A DNA stretch of 45,903 bases from Burkholderia sp. Bp9143 (GCF_003853645.1 NZ_QTPO01000061.1:1-45903); one strand, 5' to 3'; positions 35,610 through 44,789 are shown, numbered from the stretch's first letter. The notes: generated by a model not told the origin, from the letters alone. Program-made: numbers and translations.

Positions 35610-36050
35610 TCAATTCTTGATCCGATTCATTTTGTCGATCCAGCGCTTCATGCACTGGTCGATTTGATTCAGAGCCAACTCGAATACCGACCGTCCACGC
35701 CGATAGGGATCGATGACATCGATCCGTTCGAATTCGCCAATACGGAACACCCGCCCTTTCGAAAACGGATAGCCGGCTTCAATTCTTTTGCGTTGGCTCT
35801 GCGTCATCGTGAGAATCAGGTCCGCCGAACGCATGTGTTCCAGATTCAGGTCGACGGCAATGTGTTCCCCAAGGTCGATGCCGCGCTCGGCCATCAATTC
35901 GACCGCCAGTGGGTCTGCACGCCGCCCCGCGAGTGCCGAACATCCCGCCGATCTGATTCGAGCCGACGGCAGCGCTCGAGCCAGCAGCGCCTGTGCCATC
36001 GGGCTCCGGCAAATGTTCCCTTCACATACAACCAGGATGTTGTCGATCAT
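35610..36050 (-). CDS. wzb: Low-molecular-weight protein tyrosine phosphatase (Wzb/BceD-like)
   Basis: This cytoplasmic enzyme dephosphorylates the Wzc tyrosine tail. The 146-residue protein has the P-loop CX5R(S/T) as VCEGNICRS (Cys9, Arg15) and the general-acid Asp in DPYRRG (about residue 115). The length is standard. Its ATG overlaps the wza stop (ATGA), and it ends 2 bases before wzc, giving the usual wza-wzb-wzc unit. Confidence 0.95.
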   Translation of the reverse strand: MIDNILVVCEGNICRSPMAQALLARALPSARIRSAGCSALAGRRADPLAVELMAERGIDLGEHIAVDLNLEHMRSADLILTMTQSQRKRIEAGYPFSKGRVFRIGEFERIDVIDPYRRGRSVFELALNQIDQCMKRWIDKMNRIKN

Positions 36051-37219
36051 TTCGTCAACACTGCGCCGGTCAGACCTGCATTGATCGCGGGCAGCAGTAG
36101 ACTGAGCACGCGGCTGAAGCGCACGAGTGCGTTGCCATCCACATACACGACGTCCTTTGGCTGCAGCTCAAACTGGTTTGCCAGCACCATCGAAACCGGT
36201 GAGTGAGCATTGAGATGAAAAACCTGAGGCTTTGCTTCCGATGCTCCACGAATCACATACAGCTGCGCAGCGTCCGCACTGGCGCTGTTCACGCTACCCG
36301 CCTGAGAAAGTGCATCGCTCAGCGTTAGCCTCCCGTTCTTCAACGGCAATGCCGTAATCGGCTTGTTGACTTCGCCCATCACGAAGGCGCCGTTGTCCTC
36401 GCGCGAGACGATACGTAGCAGATCCCCGTTCCTCAGCAGAATTCTGGAAGGATTGATGTTGTGGTCCAGCATCCGCGTGAGGTCGAGCCGGTACGACTTA
36501 CCATTCCGCACGACGACCACCCGGCTTTGATCAGCCGTTGGGCTGAACCCACCTGCTCGGTTGATCGCCTCGTTCAACGTCATCGGCACATCGTTGACGG
36601 GGACGATACCTGGCGTATGGACTTCTCCGTCGACGTAAACTTGTTTTGCACGAAACGAAGAAACGCGCACCGTGACCTGTGGTTTCACGAATACCCGCTG
36701 CAGCGCGGCCTGGACGGTCCGTTGAGTTTGATCGATACGCATGCCGGCGACATGAACGCTTCCGGCATACGGCACCTGCACGTTGCCGTTGTCGTCGATG
36801 ACGAAGCCTTGAACAGGGTCGTACGGCCGCGAGGTCGTCGACGTTTGCGCACCCTGCGCAACAGCAAGTTCGGGATGGTCCCAGACGGTGATCTGCAACA
36901 CGTCACCCACGCCGAGCGTGTACGGCTCCGGTTTTGCTATCAGGTCGTTAAACTGCGTTTCGCCGGCACGCTGCCCGGCCTCACGCAGCTCCTGAATCAA
37001 CGCCATGTTGATATCAGTGATCGGAATGTGAAGCTCCTGCTGGGTAGTATTTTCATCGCCGCCAGTCACCGGCAATGTTGCTTGCGTCGACATACGCATA
37101 CCCGGTGCCACAGCGCACGCCGACAGTACAGCGCTCATCGTTGCGCCAATCACGATTCGCGCGCCATGACGGCCGAACGCGGCTGCCCTGCTCTCGCGCC
37201 GATCCCAAATACACCTCAT
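36047..37219 (-). CDS. wza: Outer-membrane polysaccharide export lipoprotein Wza
   Basis: Wza forms the octameric outer-membrane pore for EPS. The 390-residue precursor has a lipobox AVLSAC with Cys35 as the lipidation site. It also has the Poly_export domain (YTLGVGDVLQITVWDHPEL, about 98-116), followed by SLBB-type repeats (QVYVDGEVHTPG, FVMGEVNKP) and a C-terminal amphipathic stretch. The N-terminal 20 residues before the hydrophobic core are basic and rather long, but ATG 37219 has a good GGGGAAG site. It follows wcaJ by 56 bases. Confidence 0.95.
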   Translation of the reverse strand: MRCIWDRRESRAAAFGRHGARIVIGATMSAVLSACAVAPGMRMSTQATLPVTGGDENTTQQELHIPITDINMALIQELREAGQRAGETQFNDLIAKPEPYTLGVGDVLQITVWDHPELAVAQGAQTSTTSRPYDPVQGFVIDDNGNVQVPYAGSVHVAGMRIDQTQRTVQAALQRVFVKPQVTVRVSSFRAKQVYVDGEVHTPGIVPVNDVPMTLNEAINRAGGFSPTADQSRVVVVRNGKSYRLDLTRMLDHNINPSRILLRNGDLLRIVSREDNGAFVMGEVNKPITALPLKNGRLTLSDALSQAGSVNSASADAAQLYVIRGASEAKPQVFHLNAHSPVSMVLANQFELQPKDVVYVDGNALVRFSRVLSLLLPAINAGLTGAVLTK

Positions 37220-37275
37220 CTCATCTTCCCCGGTTTATGTTTAGAGATGCGACAAATCACGACGTCGAAAACCGC

Positions 37276-38655
37276 TCAATAAGCGTTCGCATTAATCAAC
37301 CCCTTCGCCACCGTCGCCAGCACGATCCGCATATCCAGCGCAAACGACCAGTTCCGCAGATAATAGAGGTCATACTCGACCCGCTTCTGCATCTTCTCGA
37401 GCCGATCGGTTTCGCCGCGATACCCGTTCACCTGGGCCCATCCGGTGATCCCGGGCTTGATCCGATAACGATGGATGTACCCTTCGACGACTTTCTGATA
37501 AAGCCGATCGTGCTCGATCGCATGAGGCCGCGGCCCGACCACCGACATTTCGCCGCGCAGCACGTTAAGAAACTGCGGCAGCTCGTCGAGGCTGGTTCGT
37601 CTGAGAAAGCGCCCGACCCGTGTGATGCGCGAGTCGCTCTTCGTCGCCTGCGTAACCACGCCTGCCTGTTCGGCGTGCACGCGCATCGTGCGGAACTTCA
37701 GGATCTGGAACTTGCGTCCGTCGGCACCCTTGCGGTATTGCTTGAAGAACACCGGCCCGCGCGACGACAACTTCACCGCGACAGCGATCACCACCATCAG
37801 CGGCAACAGCGCCATCAGCGCGACCGCGGCGAACAGGCGATCGAACACCTCCTTCTGCCACATCGCATGGCGCGGCAGCGGCGACGCAACGAGATTGATC
37901 GCCGGCGCGCCGATGAGGTCGATCATCGCGCCGTCGAACAGCGCGACGCTGCGCACATCGGGAATAAAGCGGATATTCACGAGATCGTCGCCGAACGCAT
38001 TGACGAACCGCAGAACGGTCGCTTCCTCCGACAACGGCAGCGCGAGCCAGATTTCCCGGACACCGTTCTCACGGACAAACTGCGCGAACTTATCGAGTTC
38101 CGTGAATACCGGCACGCGATGCGAAGCACTTGCGGTGATCGGGCGCAGGTCGAATACGGCTGCCGGGCGAAATCCGCTGGCCGGCGACTCCTCGATGTTT
38201 CGAATCACCTGTTGACAATGTTGCGCGTGCCCCACCACCGCGACACTGCGCAGGTTGATGCCTGCATGCCGCACACTGCGCAGAAAAAGATGCGTGCCGA
38301 TTCGCGATGCGATCAGTGCGCTCCCCGTCATCGCGGTCCAGTACACGAACCAAAGCCGCGAAATGACGTCCGAACGATGAAGCGAGAACATCAACACGAT
38401 GCCGCATGCCTGCACGACGAGCCAAGCCAGCGAAATCTTTCCGCTCAGCCTCAGCATTGACCGTCCTCGCCACGATTCGTACACACCGAACACCGGAAAC
38501 AGCACCAGCGTGAAGGCGATCGCGAACGTGACGAGCGCGCTGTCGAAGTGGCCTTCGGAAACCGTCTGATAGCGAAATTGCGACGCAAGCAACGAGCCGG
38601 CGACGATCAATGCGATATCCACGAGTCGAGCCATCATGCCTTGTAGACCGAACAT
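37276..38655 (-). CDS. wcaJ: Undecaprenyl-phosphate glucose phosphotransferase (WcaJ-like)
   Basis: This enzyme loads the first sugar phosphate, probably glucose-1-P from UDP-glucose, onto undecaprenyl phosphate. The 459-residue protein has four to five N-terminal membrane helices, a cytoplasmic CoA-binding-like domain (VAVVGHAQHC), a further helix (DRLFAAVALMALLPLM) and the C-terminal catalytic domain. The catalytic domain has KFRTMR, RITRVGRFLRRTSLDELPQ, VVGPRPHAI and KPGITGWAQVNGYRGET, as in WcaJ and BceB-type enzymes. ATG 38655 has GGGAG 8 bases upstream; an upstream GTG would add ten residues. It follows manC by 45 bases. Confidence 0.93.
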   Translation of the reverse strand: MFGLQGMMARLVDIALIVAGSLLASQFRYQTVSEGHFDSALVTFAIAFTLVLFPVFGVYESWRGRSMLRLSGKISLAWLVVQACGIVLMFSLHRSDVISRLWFVYWTAMTGSALIASRIGTHLFLRSVRHAGINLRSVAVVGHAQHCQQVIRNIEESPASGFRPAAVFDLRPITASASHRVPVFTELDKFAQFVRENGVREIWLALPLSEEATVLRFVNAFGDDLVNIRFIPDVRSVALFDGAMIDLIGAPAINLVASPLPRHAMWQKEVFDRLFAAVALMALLPLMVVIAVAVKLSSRGPVFFKQYRKGADGRKFQILKFRTMRVHAEQAGVVTQATKSDSRITRVGRFLRRTSLDELPQFLNVLRGEMSVVGPRPHAIEHDRLYQKVVEGYIHRYRIKPGITGWAQVNGYRGETDRLEKMQKRVEYDLYYLRNWSFALDMRIVLATVAKGLINANAY

Positions 38656-38700
38656 TTCAATCTCCCGTCTGACGTCAACGATCACAGTCGAATCGGCGCA

Positions 38701-40218
38701 TTACGCTCGCCCGTACGTATCGTCGAACCGCACGATGTCGTCCTCGCCGAGATACGATCCCGATTGCACTTCGATGAGCTCGAGCGGCAACTTTCCCGGG
38801 TTCTCGAGCCGGTGCGTGACGCCAAGCGGAATGAACGTCGACTGGTTTTCGCCGAGCATGAATTGCTCGTCGCCCCGCGTGACGAGTGCGGTCCCGCGCA
38901 CGACGATCCAGTGCTCTGCGCGGTGGTGGTGCAGTTGAAGCGACAAGCGGCCGCCCGGATGCACGACGATGCGCTTGACCTGGAAGCGATCTCCGTGATC
39001 GATCGAGTCGTAGTAGCCCCACGGGCGTCGCACCTTCCGGTGCGTGTCGGCTTCCGGCGCCTGTTGAGCGCGGATCCGGCTCACCAGGCCCTTCACGTCC
39101 TGGACACGCGAGCGGTCGGCCACCAGCACCGCGTCGGCCGTCTCGACGACGACGGCATTGGTCATGCCCACGCATGCGACGAGTCGTCCTTCCGAATGCA
39201 CGAAGCTGGACGTCGCACCTTCGAACACGACCTTGCCGCGCCCGACGTTGCCGTCCGGATCCTTGTCGAGCGCTTCCCAGACCGCATCCCACGAGCCCAG
39301 ATCGGACCAGCCCGCATCGAGCGGAACGACCACGCCGTCCACCGTGCTCGCCTGGGACGCAAGACGTTCCATCACTGCGTAATCGATCGAATCCGACGGC
39401 GACTGACGAAAGGCATCGTCATTCGGCCGGAAGAACGGACCATCGTTGGTGCCTTGCACATGTGCCGTCATGCAGGCTGCGTGCATGTCAGGCTGAAGCG
39501 CGCGCAACGTGTCGAGCCAGACGCTCGCGCGCACGACGAAAATGCCGCTGTTCCACCAGTACGAACCCGCCTCGACGTACTGTGCGGCGAGTTCGGCTGC
39601 CGGTTTCTCGACGAATCGCTCGATCCGGTGTGCGCCCGCGCCCAGCGCTTCGCCGATCTTGATGTAACCGAAACCCGAATCGGGCCGAGTCGGCGGCACG
39701 CCAAGCGTCGCGATCGCACCGCGCCGCGCATGGTCCACCGCCAGTTCGATCGCGCGATGAAACGCAGCCGTATCGGCAATAGCGTGATCGGCGGGCATGG
39801 CAACGACGATCGCGTCTTGCCCGTCCGCACAGGCAGCGGCAGCAGCAAGGGTCAGCGCAGGCGCCGTATCCCGCCGGGTGGGCTCGACGATGATGCGGGC
39901 ATCGAGTCCGCTGGCCCGAAGCTGCTCGGCTGTAACGAATCGATGCTCTTCACCGCAAACGACGATCGGCGCCGATACGTCGCCTTCCCCGATCGAAAAA
40001 CCCGTCATGCGCTGGACGGTTGCCTGCAGCAAGGAGTCCGCACCCAGTACGCCGATCAGCTGCTTCGGATACTGCTCGCGCGACATGGGCCACAAGCGGG
40101 ATCCCGATCCGCCTGCGAGAACGACCGGCGCGACGCGGAATTTCACGTCGGCTGGAGTGTCGCGGTCCGACCCGACCTGTCCTGTTTCGCCTTTCACTGC
40201 ATCGATGGACGACGACAT
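38701..40218 (-). CDS. manC: Mannose-1-phosphate guanylyltransferase / mannose-6-phosphate isomerase
   Basis: This is a bifunctional type II PMI-GMP. The N-terminal domain makes GDP-mannose (LAGGSGSRLWPMSREQYPKQ at about 36-55, RFVEKP near 205). The C-terminal cupin interconverts fructose-6-P and mannose-6-P (RPWGYYDSIDHGDRFQVK, then LHHHRAEHW). The 505-residue length fits. ATG 40218 has AGGAG 9 bases upstream. As first gene of the long EPS operon it feeds Gmd and any mannosyltransferase. It lies 90 bases downstream of the AraC-type gene on the same strand, so co-transcription with that regulator is possible. Confidence 0.95.
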   Translation of the reverse strand: MSSSIDAVKGETGQVGSDRDTPADVKFRVAPVVLAGGSGSRLWPMSREQYPKQLIGVLGADSLLQATVQRMTGFSIGEGDVSAPIVVCGEEHRFVTAEQLRASGLDARIIVEPTRRDTAPALTLAAAAACADGQDAIVVAMPADHAIADTAAFHRAIELAVDHARRGAIATLGVPPTRPDSGFGYIKIGEALGAGAHRIERFVEKPAAELAAQYVEAGSYWWNSGIFVVRASVWLDTLRALQPDMHAACMTAHVQGTNDGPFFRPNDDAFRQSPSDSIDYAVMERLASQASTVDGVVVPLDAGWSDLGSWDAVWEALDKDPDGNVGRGKVVFEGATSSFVHSEGRLVACVGMTNAVVVETADAVLVADRSRVQDVKGLVSRIRAQQAPEADTHRKVRRPWGYYDSIDHGDRFQVKRIVVHPGGRLSLQLHHHRAEHWIVVRGTALVTRGDEQFMLGENQSTFIPLGVTHRLENPGKLPLELIEVQSGSYLGEDDIVRFDDTYGRA

Positions 40219-40308
40219 GTTCTGCACTCCTATTCTCTCAGGCAATGAATTCGATCTGCAAAACCGCAAGAATGCGCCTTGTCTTTCTCTAGGCCGACCC
40301 AGCTTTTC

Positions 40309-41274
40309 CTACAATTCCTGTTCCGCCTCACTCGAGCGTCCGCGGGACCGGTATTCCGAAGGCGTCACGTCGAGGTGTCGCCGGAAAATCTTGGCCAGGC
40401 GATCACCATTTCCCCACCCGCATCGCCGAGCGATCGTGCCGATCGGCAAATCGGTTTCCATCAACAGCTGCACCGTGCGCTCCAGGCGAACCTGCAACAG
40501 GAATTCCGACGGCGTCACGCCGATTTCCTGCTTGAAATGACGCAGGAAGTTCCGTTCACTCATGGCAGCAACACGCACTGCATCGCTGACGGATATCGCT
40601 CGCTCACAGTTCTTTCGCAACCAAATCTGTGCCGCCCGAATCCGGTCGGCGGGTACGCCATTACGTGCGTCATCATCCTGCTCGGCCGGATCGAGCGCGT
40701 CATTCAGCGCGAGCCGCGCCGCGATCCCGCGCACAGCATCGCTGCCCAGGTCGCGCTCGACAAGCGCCAATGCTGCTCTCGCCGGCTCGTAGCCGTCTCG
40801 CACCACGTTCACCACGTCGGTCGCGTGCGAACCCATTCGTGCTGCATCGATCAACATCCTGCCTTCACCGATCGACTCGACCGTGCCGGTCTTCGGCAGC
40901 ACGGTCCGCAACCAGTCAATCATCCGGGCGTCGCGCGCGGCGCGCCGCGCGCCTTCTCCGCCTGCGACGAACAACGCGTCGAATGCATTCGCCGATCGCG
41001 CATCGCATACAGATGTCCGCACGCTGATGGCCGACGACCAGATGATGTTTCCGCCCTTCGACGAATAGAACCGAATGTCGTATAGCGGACGCCCGGTCGC
41101 TCGCGGCGCATAGAGTTCGTTTGCCACTTCGAACACCTCGAACACCGCTCCAGCTGCAAACAATGAAAATCCATCGAAGATGACAACGCCGATGTTCCGA
41201 TTTCTGCGTGACCGCTTCCCTCCAACATCCGCTGCCGCCCCATCACTCGAATGATCGACAACCATGTGCGTCAT
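40309..41274 (-). CDS. GlxA-type AraC-family transcriptional regulator 1
   Basis: The 321-residue cytoplasmic regulator joins a DJ-1/PfpI-like domain (GVVIFDGFSLFAAGAVFEVF, then DALFVAGGEGAR) to a C-terminal AraC double helix-turn-helix. The latter shows AAMSERNFLRHFKQEIGVTP, then IARRCGWGNGDRLAKIFRR and TPSEYR. The catalytic Cys of PfpI proteases is not evident, as is usual in GlxA regulators. It is a close paralogue of the gene at 43556-44605. Being immediately upstream of manC, it may regulate the EPS operon. ATG 41274 is chosen; 41265 is the alternative. Confidence 0.85.
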   Translation of the reverse strand: MTHMVVDHSSDGAAADVGGKRSRRNRNIGVVIFDGFSLFAAGAVFEVFEVANELYAPRATGRPLYDIRFYSSKGGNIIWSSAISVRTSVCDARSANAFDALFVAGGEGARRAARDARMIDWLRTVLPKTGTVESIGEGRMLIDAARMGSHATDVVNVVRDGYEPARAALALVERDLGSDAVRGIAARLALNDALDPAEQDDDARNGVPADRIRAAQIWLRKNCERAISVSDAVRVAAMSERNFLRHFKQEIGVTPSEFLLQVRLERTVQLLMETDLPIGTIARRCGWGNGDRLAKIFRRHLDVTPSEYRSRGRSSEAEQEL

Positions 41275-41950
41275 AGCGTGCTCTCGGACATTCAGTCCAA
41301 TCAACTTTTGCCGTCTTTGATCGTTTTTTTTACTCCGTTGCGACGCATCATACCGAGGGCGCCGAGTGGCGTTTAAACGCTGGCCGAATCGTACAAACAG
41401 TCGTCGGATTAGTCTGCGGGATTTCCCTGATCGGCCAAAACCTGGCGGTTTCCGACTAGCTTGTCGCAGCGAAATAGACGACGACGGAGGAGGAAACGCA
41501 GCGGTCACGCTGCAAGCGAGTGGTATGCGGCGGCGGAGACGATATGGCGATCGCAGCATAGGGACTTGTGCCGCTGGTCGTCGCTTGTCCGGCAAGGTGC
41601 GCGGCACCTTCGTGCATGAATCACGGCGCCGGTGGATATGATGCGGCACGCTCGCGCACCGGCAGCATCGTCCTGGAGGCAACGATTCGCCGCCGTAAAG
41701 TCCGACACCAAGGCAGCACGCTGCGATCAGTGCCGGTCATGTCCGGCCCCAGCGTCGTTGCGGCGTATTCGGCCACGGGTGTCGTGCGAAGCCGACTAGC
41801 CTGGATCCGCCATTCCGGCGCTCGGAGAAGCGCGCTGACGCTGCGATGCAGCGACTGTTGCGACAGTTTCTCGCATGTTTCGACGGAGGCCCGGCTGGCC
41901 GGCCGGTACTCACGTCAAGCCACCGGCAACTTGTCTGCGAGTGCGTCCGT
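41275..41950. other. Intergenic stretch, no supported gene
   Basis: This stretch of about 676 bases lies between the AraC-type gene and the small membrane protein gene. Open frames here are Arg/Ser-rich and unlike proteins. A TATGAT (41352-41347, minus strand) about 75 bases before the AraC start could be a -10 box. Confidence 0.35.
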
Positions 41951-42217
41951 CTACGACATCACCGCGCTCGCAACGAGCGACGCAATGCCTGCTGGAAGCG
42001 CAAATATCACTGACAGTGCCATTTTTTTCAGGATTCGCGCTCGCGCCATTTCACGCGAACCACGGGCTCGACGCGACTGAAATTCGAGCAGCAATAGCCC
42101 TTGACCATGTCGCGCGCCGGCCCAAAGACCCGACGCGGCGCTGAAGACGAGGTAGACCAGAACCCACACGAAACAGATCCTGGAGAAAATCATAAGAGCG
42201 ACGTTCATATCGGCCAT
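41951..42217 (-). CDS. Small two-helix membrane protein, unknown function
   Basis: The 88-residue protein has two clear hydrophobic helices (VALMIFSRICFVWVLVYLVF at about 6-25 and LSVIFALPAGIASLVASAV at the C-terminus). An Arg-rich loop (QSRRARGSREMARARILKK) joins them, giving a hairpin with a basic loop that should face the cytoplasm. The start may be ATG 42217 or ATG 42208, which has GGAG at better spacing. I do not recognise a family. The hydrophobic pattern makes a real gene likelier than chance, but the sequence gives no proof of expression. Confidence 0.5.
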   Translation of the reverse strand: MADMNVALMIFSRICFVWVLVYLVFSAASGLWAGARHGQGLLLLEFQSRRARGSREMARARILKKMALSVIFALPAGIASLVASAVMS

Positions 42218-42617
42218 GCTCCGTTGTCGGCAAGGTCTCGCGCATCGAACCATGCGCTACGATGCCGCTAGCGTACATTGCAATGCAGCATACCCGACAT
42301 GACAATCATTCCGTCGATTCCGCCAACCGGTTACCGTATGTTTGCGACTGGTAACGCGCGTCGCCAGATCGCGTCACGGAAGCAGCACACGCGACGACGC
42401 CGGGACGATTTCAGGATGTTTTCAGGTGATGAAGCGAGACGCGCGATGGGTCCGAGGCAATCAGCATGGCTTCCCGATCGATAAGCGTGCGGTTCGCGAT
42501 ACTGTTCGTACTGCTTTGTAATTAGCGATGCCTGACGACACGTATCGTCTTGCGGTTCCACGATTCGGACGACTGCGACTGGCAATCGCAGCACGTTCAA
42601 TGCGACCCGTGATGAAT

Positions 42618-42649
42618 AAAAAGGCCTGCGCGCCAGATGGCGCGCAGGC
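42618..42649 (-). terminator. Rho-independent terminator (minus strand)
   Basis: GCCTGCGCGCC (42624-42634) and GGCGCGCAGGC (42639-42649) form a perfect 11-bp stem with a four-base loop. Read on the minus strand, the stem is followed by C-T-T-T-T-T-A-T-T, a good U-tail. Which transcript it serves is unclear. Confidence 0.75.
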
Positions 42650-42695
42650 GAAATTCCGAGGAGAATTCCGGGGTGAACTCGTCTCCTCGAAAGGC
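42620..42695 (-). ncRNA. Candidate small RNA or mRNA 3' end on the minus strand
   Basis: On the minus strand, a hairpin with an 8-bp stem (CGAGGAGA at 42657-42664 with TCTCCTCG at 42682-42689) is followed after a few bases by a perfect terminator hairpin and a U-rich tail. No minus-strand gene ends just upstream, since the nearest one stops at 43556. The transcript ended here is therefore unassigned. The 5' end is unknown. Confidence 0.35.
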
Positions 42696-43025
42696 CAGAC
42701 GACAGACTAACTTCGAATCGACTGTTTCGAAGCGAGATGGCGGCTCCGACCACGATCATGGCCGAATGAAAATGTATCGATGCGCGCGCACGCGCTTCTC
42801 GATGAACATTGCACCATTGCGCACCATTGGCTTGGCACGATTGGCGGATTGCTTCGGTGTTTTGGCCGACGAGCGCAGCCTAGGCCGGTCATCATGAGAT
42901 GCATGCATACGGACATCCGCCGTTCGAGCATCGGCAAAGCCGGCACGGCATTACGGTAGCCGAGTTGCATTCGAATGCGGAACGATGCCCGTGCACTTCG
43001 ACAGATTTCCTGGAGCCGATCAGCC

Positions 43026-43487
43026 ATGCTTCCGCTGGACACTTTCATGCGCGTCGTCGACGCAACCCCGCTCGTCGCGATCGACCTGATCATCTCGAAC
43101 GGCAACGGGGCCTACCTGCTCGGTCACCGCGTCAATCGTCCCGCGCAGGGTTTCTGGTTCGTGCCCGGTGGCCGGATCCGGAAGAATGAACGTCTCGATG
43201 ATGCGTTCAATCGCATCGTCCACGACGAACTCGGATGCAGCGGTCTGGAACGGGCCGATGCCGAACTTCTCGGCATCTATGACCACCTCTATGAAGACAA
43301 CTTTGGCGGTGAGCCAGGCATCTCGACGCATTATGTCGTGATGGGATACAAGGTCCGCGGCAAGTTCGACCTTGTGTCGCTGCCGAATGCACAGCACACC
43401 GCATACCGGTGGGCGACCACCGACGAAATCATCGCCGACCAAACGATCCATCCGAATACCCGGACCTACTTCGACGAGTCTGCCTGA
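43026..43487 (+). CDS. wcaH: GDP-mannose mannosyl hydrolase (WcaH/Gmm, Nudix family)
   Basis: This cytoplasmic Nudix-type enzyme splits GDP-mannose or GDP-glucose into GDP and sugar, trimming the precursor pool. The 153-residue protein follows E. coli WcaH/Gmm closely: TPLVAIDLII, GHRVNRPAQGFWFVPGGR, the modified Nudix box GGRIRKNERLDDAFNRIVHDELG-like (Glu and the DEL pair kept), DNFGGEPGISTHYVV, and QHTAYRWATTDEI. ATG 43026 matches the family start; an in-frame upstream start would only add a tail with no homology. It is the only gene on the plus strand here, between two paralogous regulators, and converges with the second. Confidence 0.9.
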   Translation: MLPLDTFMRVVDATPLVAIDLIISNGNGAYLLGHRVNRPAQGFWFVPGGRIRKNERLDDAFNRIVHDELGCSGLERADAELLGIYDHLYEDNFGGEPGISTHYVVMGYKVRGKFDLVSLPNAQHTAYRWATTDEIIADQTIHPNTRTYFDESA

Positions 43488-43555
43488 AACCAGACATGCG
43501 CCGCGCCCGGACTAAAACCGGCCTCTCACCGCCGGTCGTCCTCCGGGCGAATATT

Positions 43556-44605
43556 TCATCGAGACGACGTAGCGTTCCGCCAGTCCGAGCCTTCCGTCGA
43601 CGCGAACATCCGGTCGCGAGCGGCCGCGCGATACTCCGTCGGCGACATCGCGAGATGCTGGCGAAACAGCTTGGCCAGCCGATCCCCGCTGCCAAGGCCG
43701 ACGCGCCGCGCGACTTTGTCGGCGGGCAAGTCCGTCTCGACCAGCATGGAGCACGCTTTTTCGAGCCGTACGCGCAGCACGAACTCGGTTGGCGTCACGC
43801 CAATTTCGTTCTTGAAGCGCCGCAGGAAATTCCGCTCGCTCATTGCAGCTGCCTGAGCTGCATTTGCTATCGAGATGCGATTCGCGCTGTTGCTCCTGAG
43901 TTGATGAGCCGCTGCACGAATCAATTCACTGGCTCGAGCCTCCTGTACGCCAAACAGAACGCTCGCAAATTTTCGATTCGCGCCGGGCATCATGCATGCA
44001 ACGATCTCCTGCGCGATTTCGTAACCTGCGTCGCGCACGACAATCGACAATGCGGCGGCGAACATGTCTTCGTCGTCGCCGGACGGCGCCGAGTCGCCTG
44101 TACCGCAAGCGGCCAGCGTCGCTTGCATCGCGTGCGGCACGGCTTCCGGACTTTTCTGGTTCAGGCGAATCCCGGTCAGCATTTCAACGCCGCCGCTGTC
44201 GCCCTTGACCACGCGCGCGCGCTGATGAGTATGCTGCAGCCAGGCGATGAAGGGATCGTCTAGACCGCTCGCCCGCCCCTGTCCACCCAGCACGAACATA
44301 GCCTGGACACTGCTCGCATCAAGCGGACGAGGTGCGTCCGTCCAGATCTGTACACCCGACGACGAACGAACGGCACCACCGTGACTGGAGTAGAGCCGCA
44401 ATTCGTAACGGTCGGCAAACGCGGCGTCGACATGCTCAAGCTGATTTGCAAGTTCGAATACCGCGGCCAGTCGGCCCATTTGCATAATTGAAAATCCATC
44501 GAGCAACAGGATGATTACGCTGTCGCGCCGACGACCGATGGTTCTTCCCCGATCACCGCTCACTCGAAACCCCGTTGTCGTTACATCCGGCACTGTTTGC
44601 ATCAT
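43556..44605 (-). CDS. GlxA-type AraC-family transcriptional regulator 2
   Basis: The 349-residue regulator has a DJ-1/PfpI-like N-terminal domain (VIILLLDGFSIMQMGRLAAVFELANQ split as LLLDGFSIMQMGRL and VFELANQ, then MFVLGGQGR) and an AraC helix-turn-helix domain. Its DNA-binding part is very similar to that of the gene at 40309 (both have MSERNFLR-FK-EIGVTP, and RLAK-FR-HL then P-EYR). The two are probably an old duplication. ATG 44605 (or 44602) is preceded by AAGGGCCGAG. It has a C-terminal tail of about 15 extra residues. It converges with wcaH, 68 bases apart. Confidence 0.85.
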   Translation of the reverse strand: MMQTVPDVTTTGFRVSGDRGRTIGRRRDSVIILLLDGFSIMQMGRLAAVFELANQLEHVDAAFADRYELRLYSSHGGAVRSSSGVQIWTDAPRPLDASSVQAMFVLGGQGRASGLDDPFIAWLQHTHQRARVVKGDSGGVEMLTGIRLNQKSPEAVPHAMQATLAACGTGDSAPSGDDEDMFAAALSIVVRDAGYEIAQEIVACMMPGANRKFASVLFGVQEARASELIRAAAHQLRSNSANRISIANAAQAAAMSERNFLRRFKNEIGVTPTEFVLRVRLEKACSMLVETDLPADKVARRVGLGSGDRLAKLFRQHLAMSPTEYRAAARDRMFASTEGSDWRNATSSR

Positions 44606-44639
44606 CTCGGCCCTTAACAATTTTTTGCATTTTCTGCAG

Positions 44640-44648
44640 CGCATCATA
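44640..44648 (-). promoter_or_regulatory. TATGAT -10-like element shared by both GlxA genes
   Basis: CGCATCATA (minus strand TATGATGCG) occurs 35 bases before the start here and again at 41344-41352, 70 bases before the paralogue. It may be a -10 box, but no good -35 box stands at the right distance in either case. Confidence 0.25.
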
Positions 44649-44789
44649 TGCGGCTAAATCGGCGGCCGTCCCATCAGTGTCCGATTTCGCCTCATTGTTG
44701 ACGGAATCAATCAAGGCAGTGATGCGGTACTAATTATTTGTTGAGAATCAAGAAAAAGATGTGTGGCGGCGATACAAAAACAACAACAC

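Noticed and set aside
40264..40280. Sigma-54-like GG...TTGC element upstream of manC (minus strand)
   Set aside because: The GG and GC are nine bases apart instead of ten, and the rest of the -24 box does not match.
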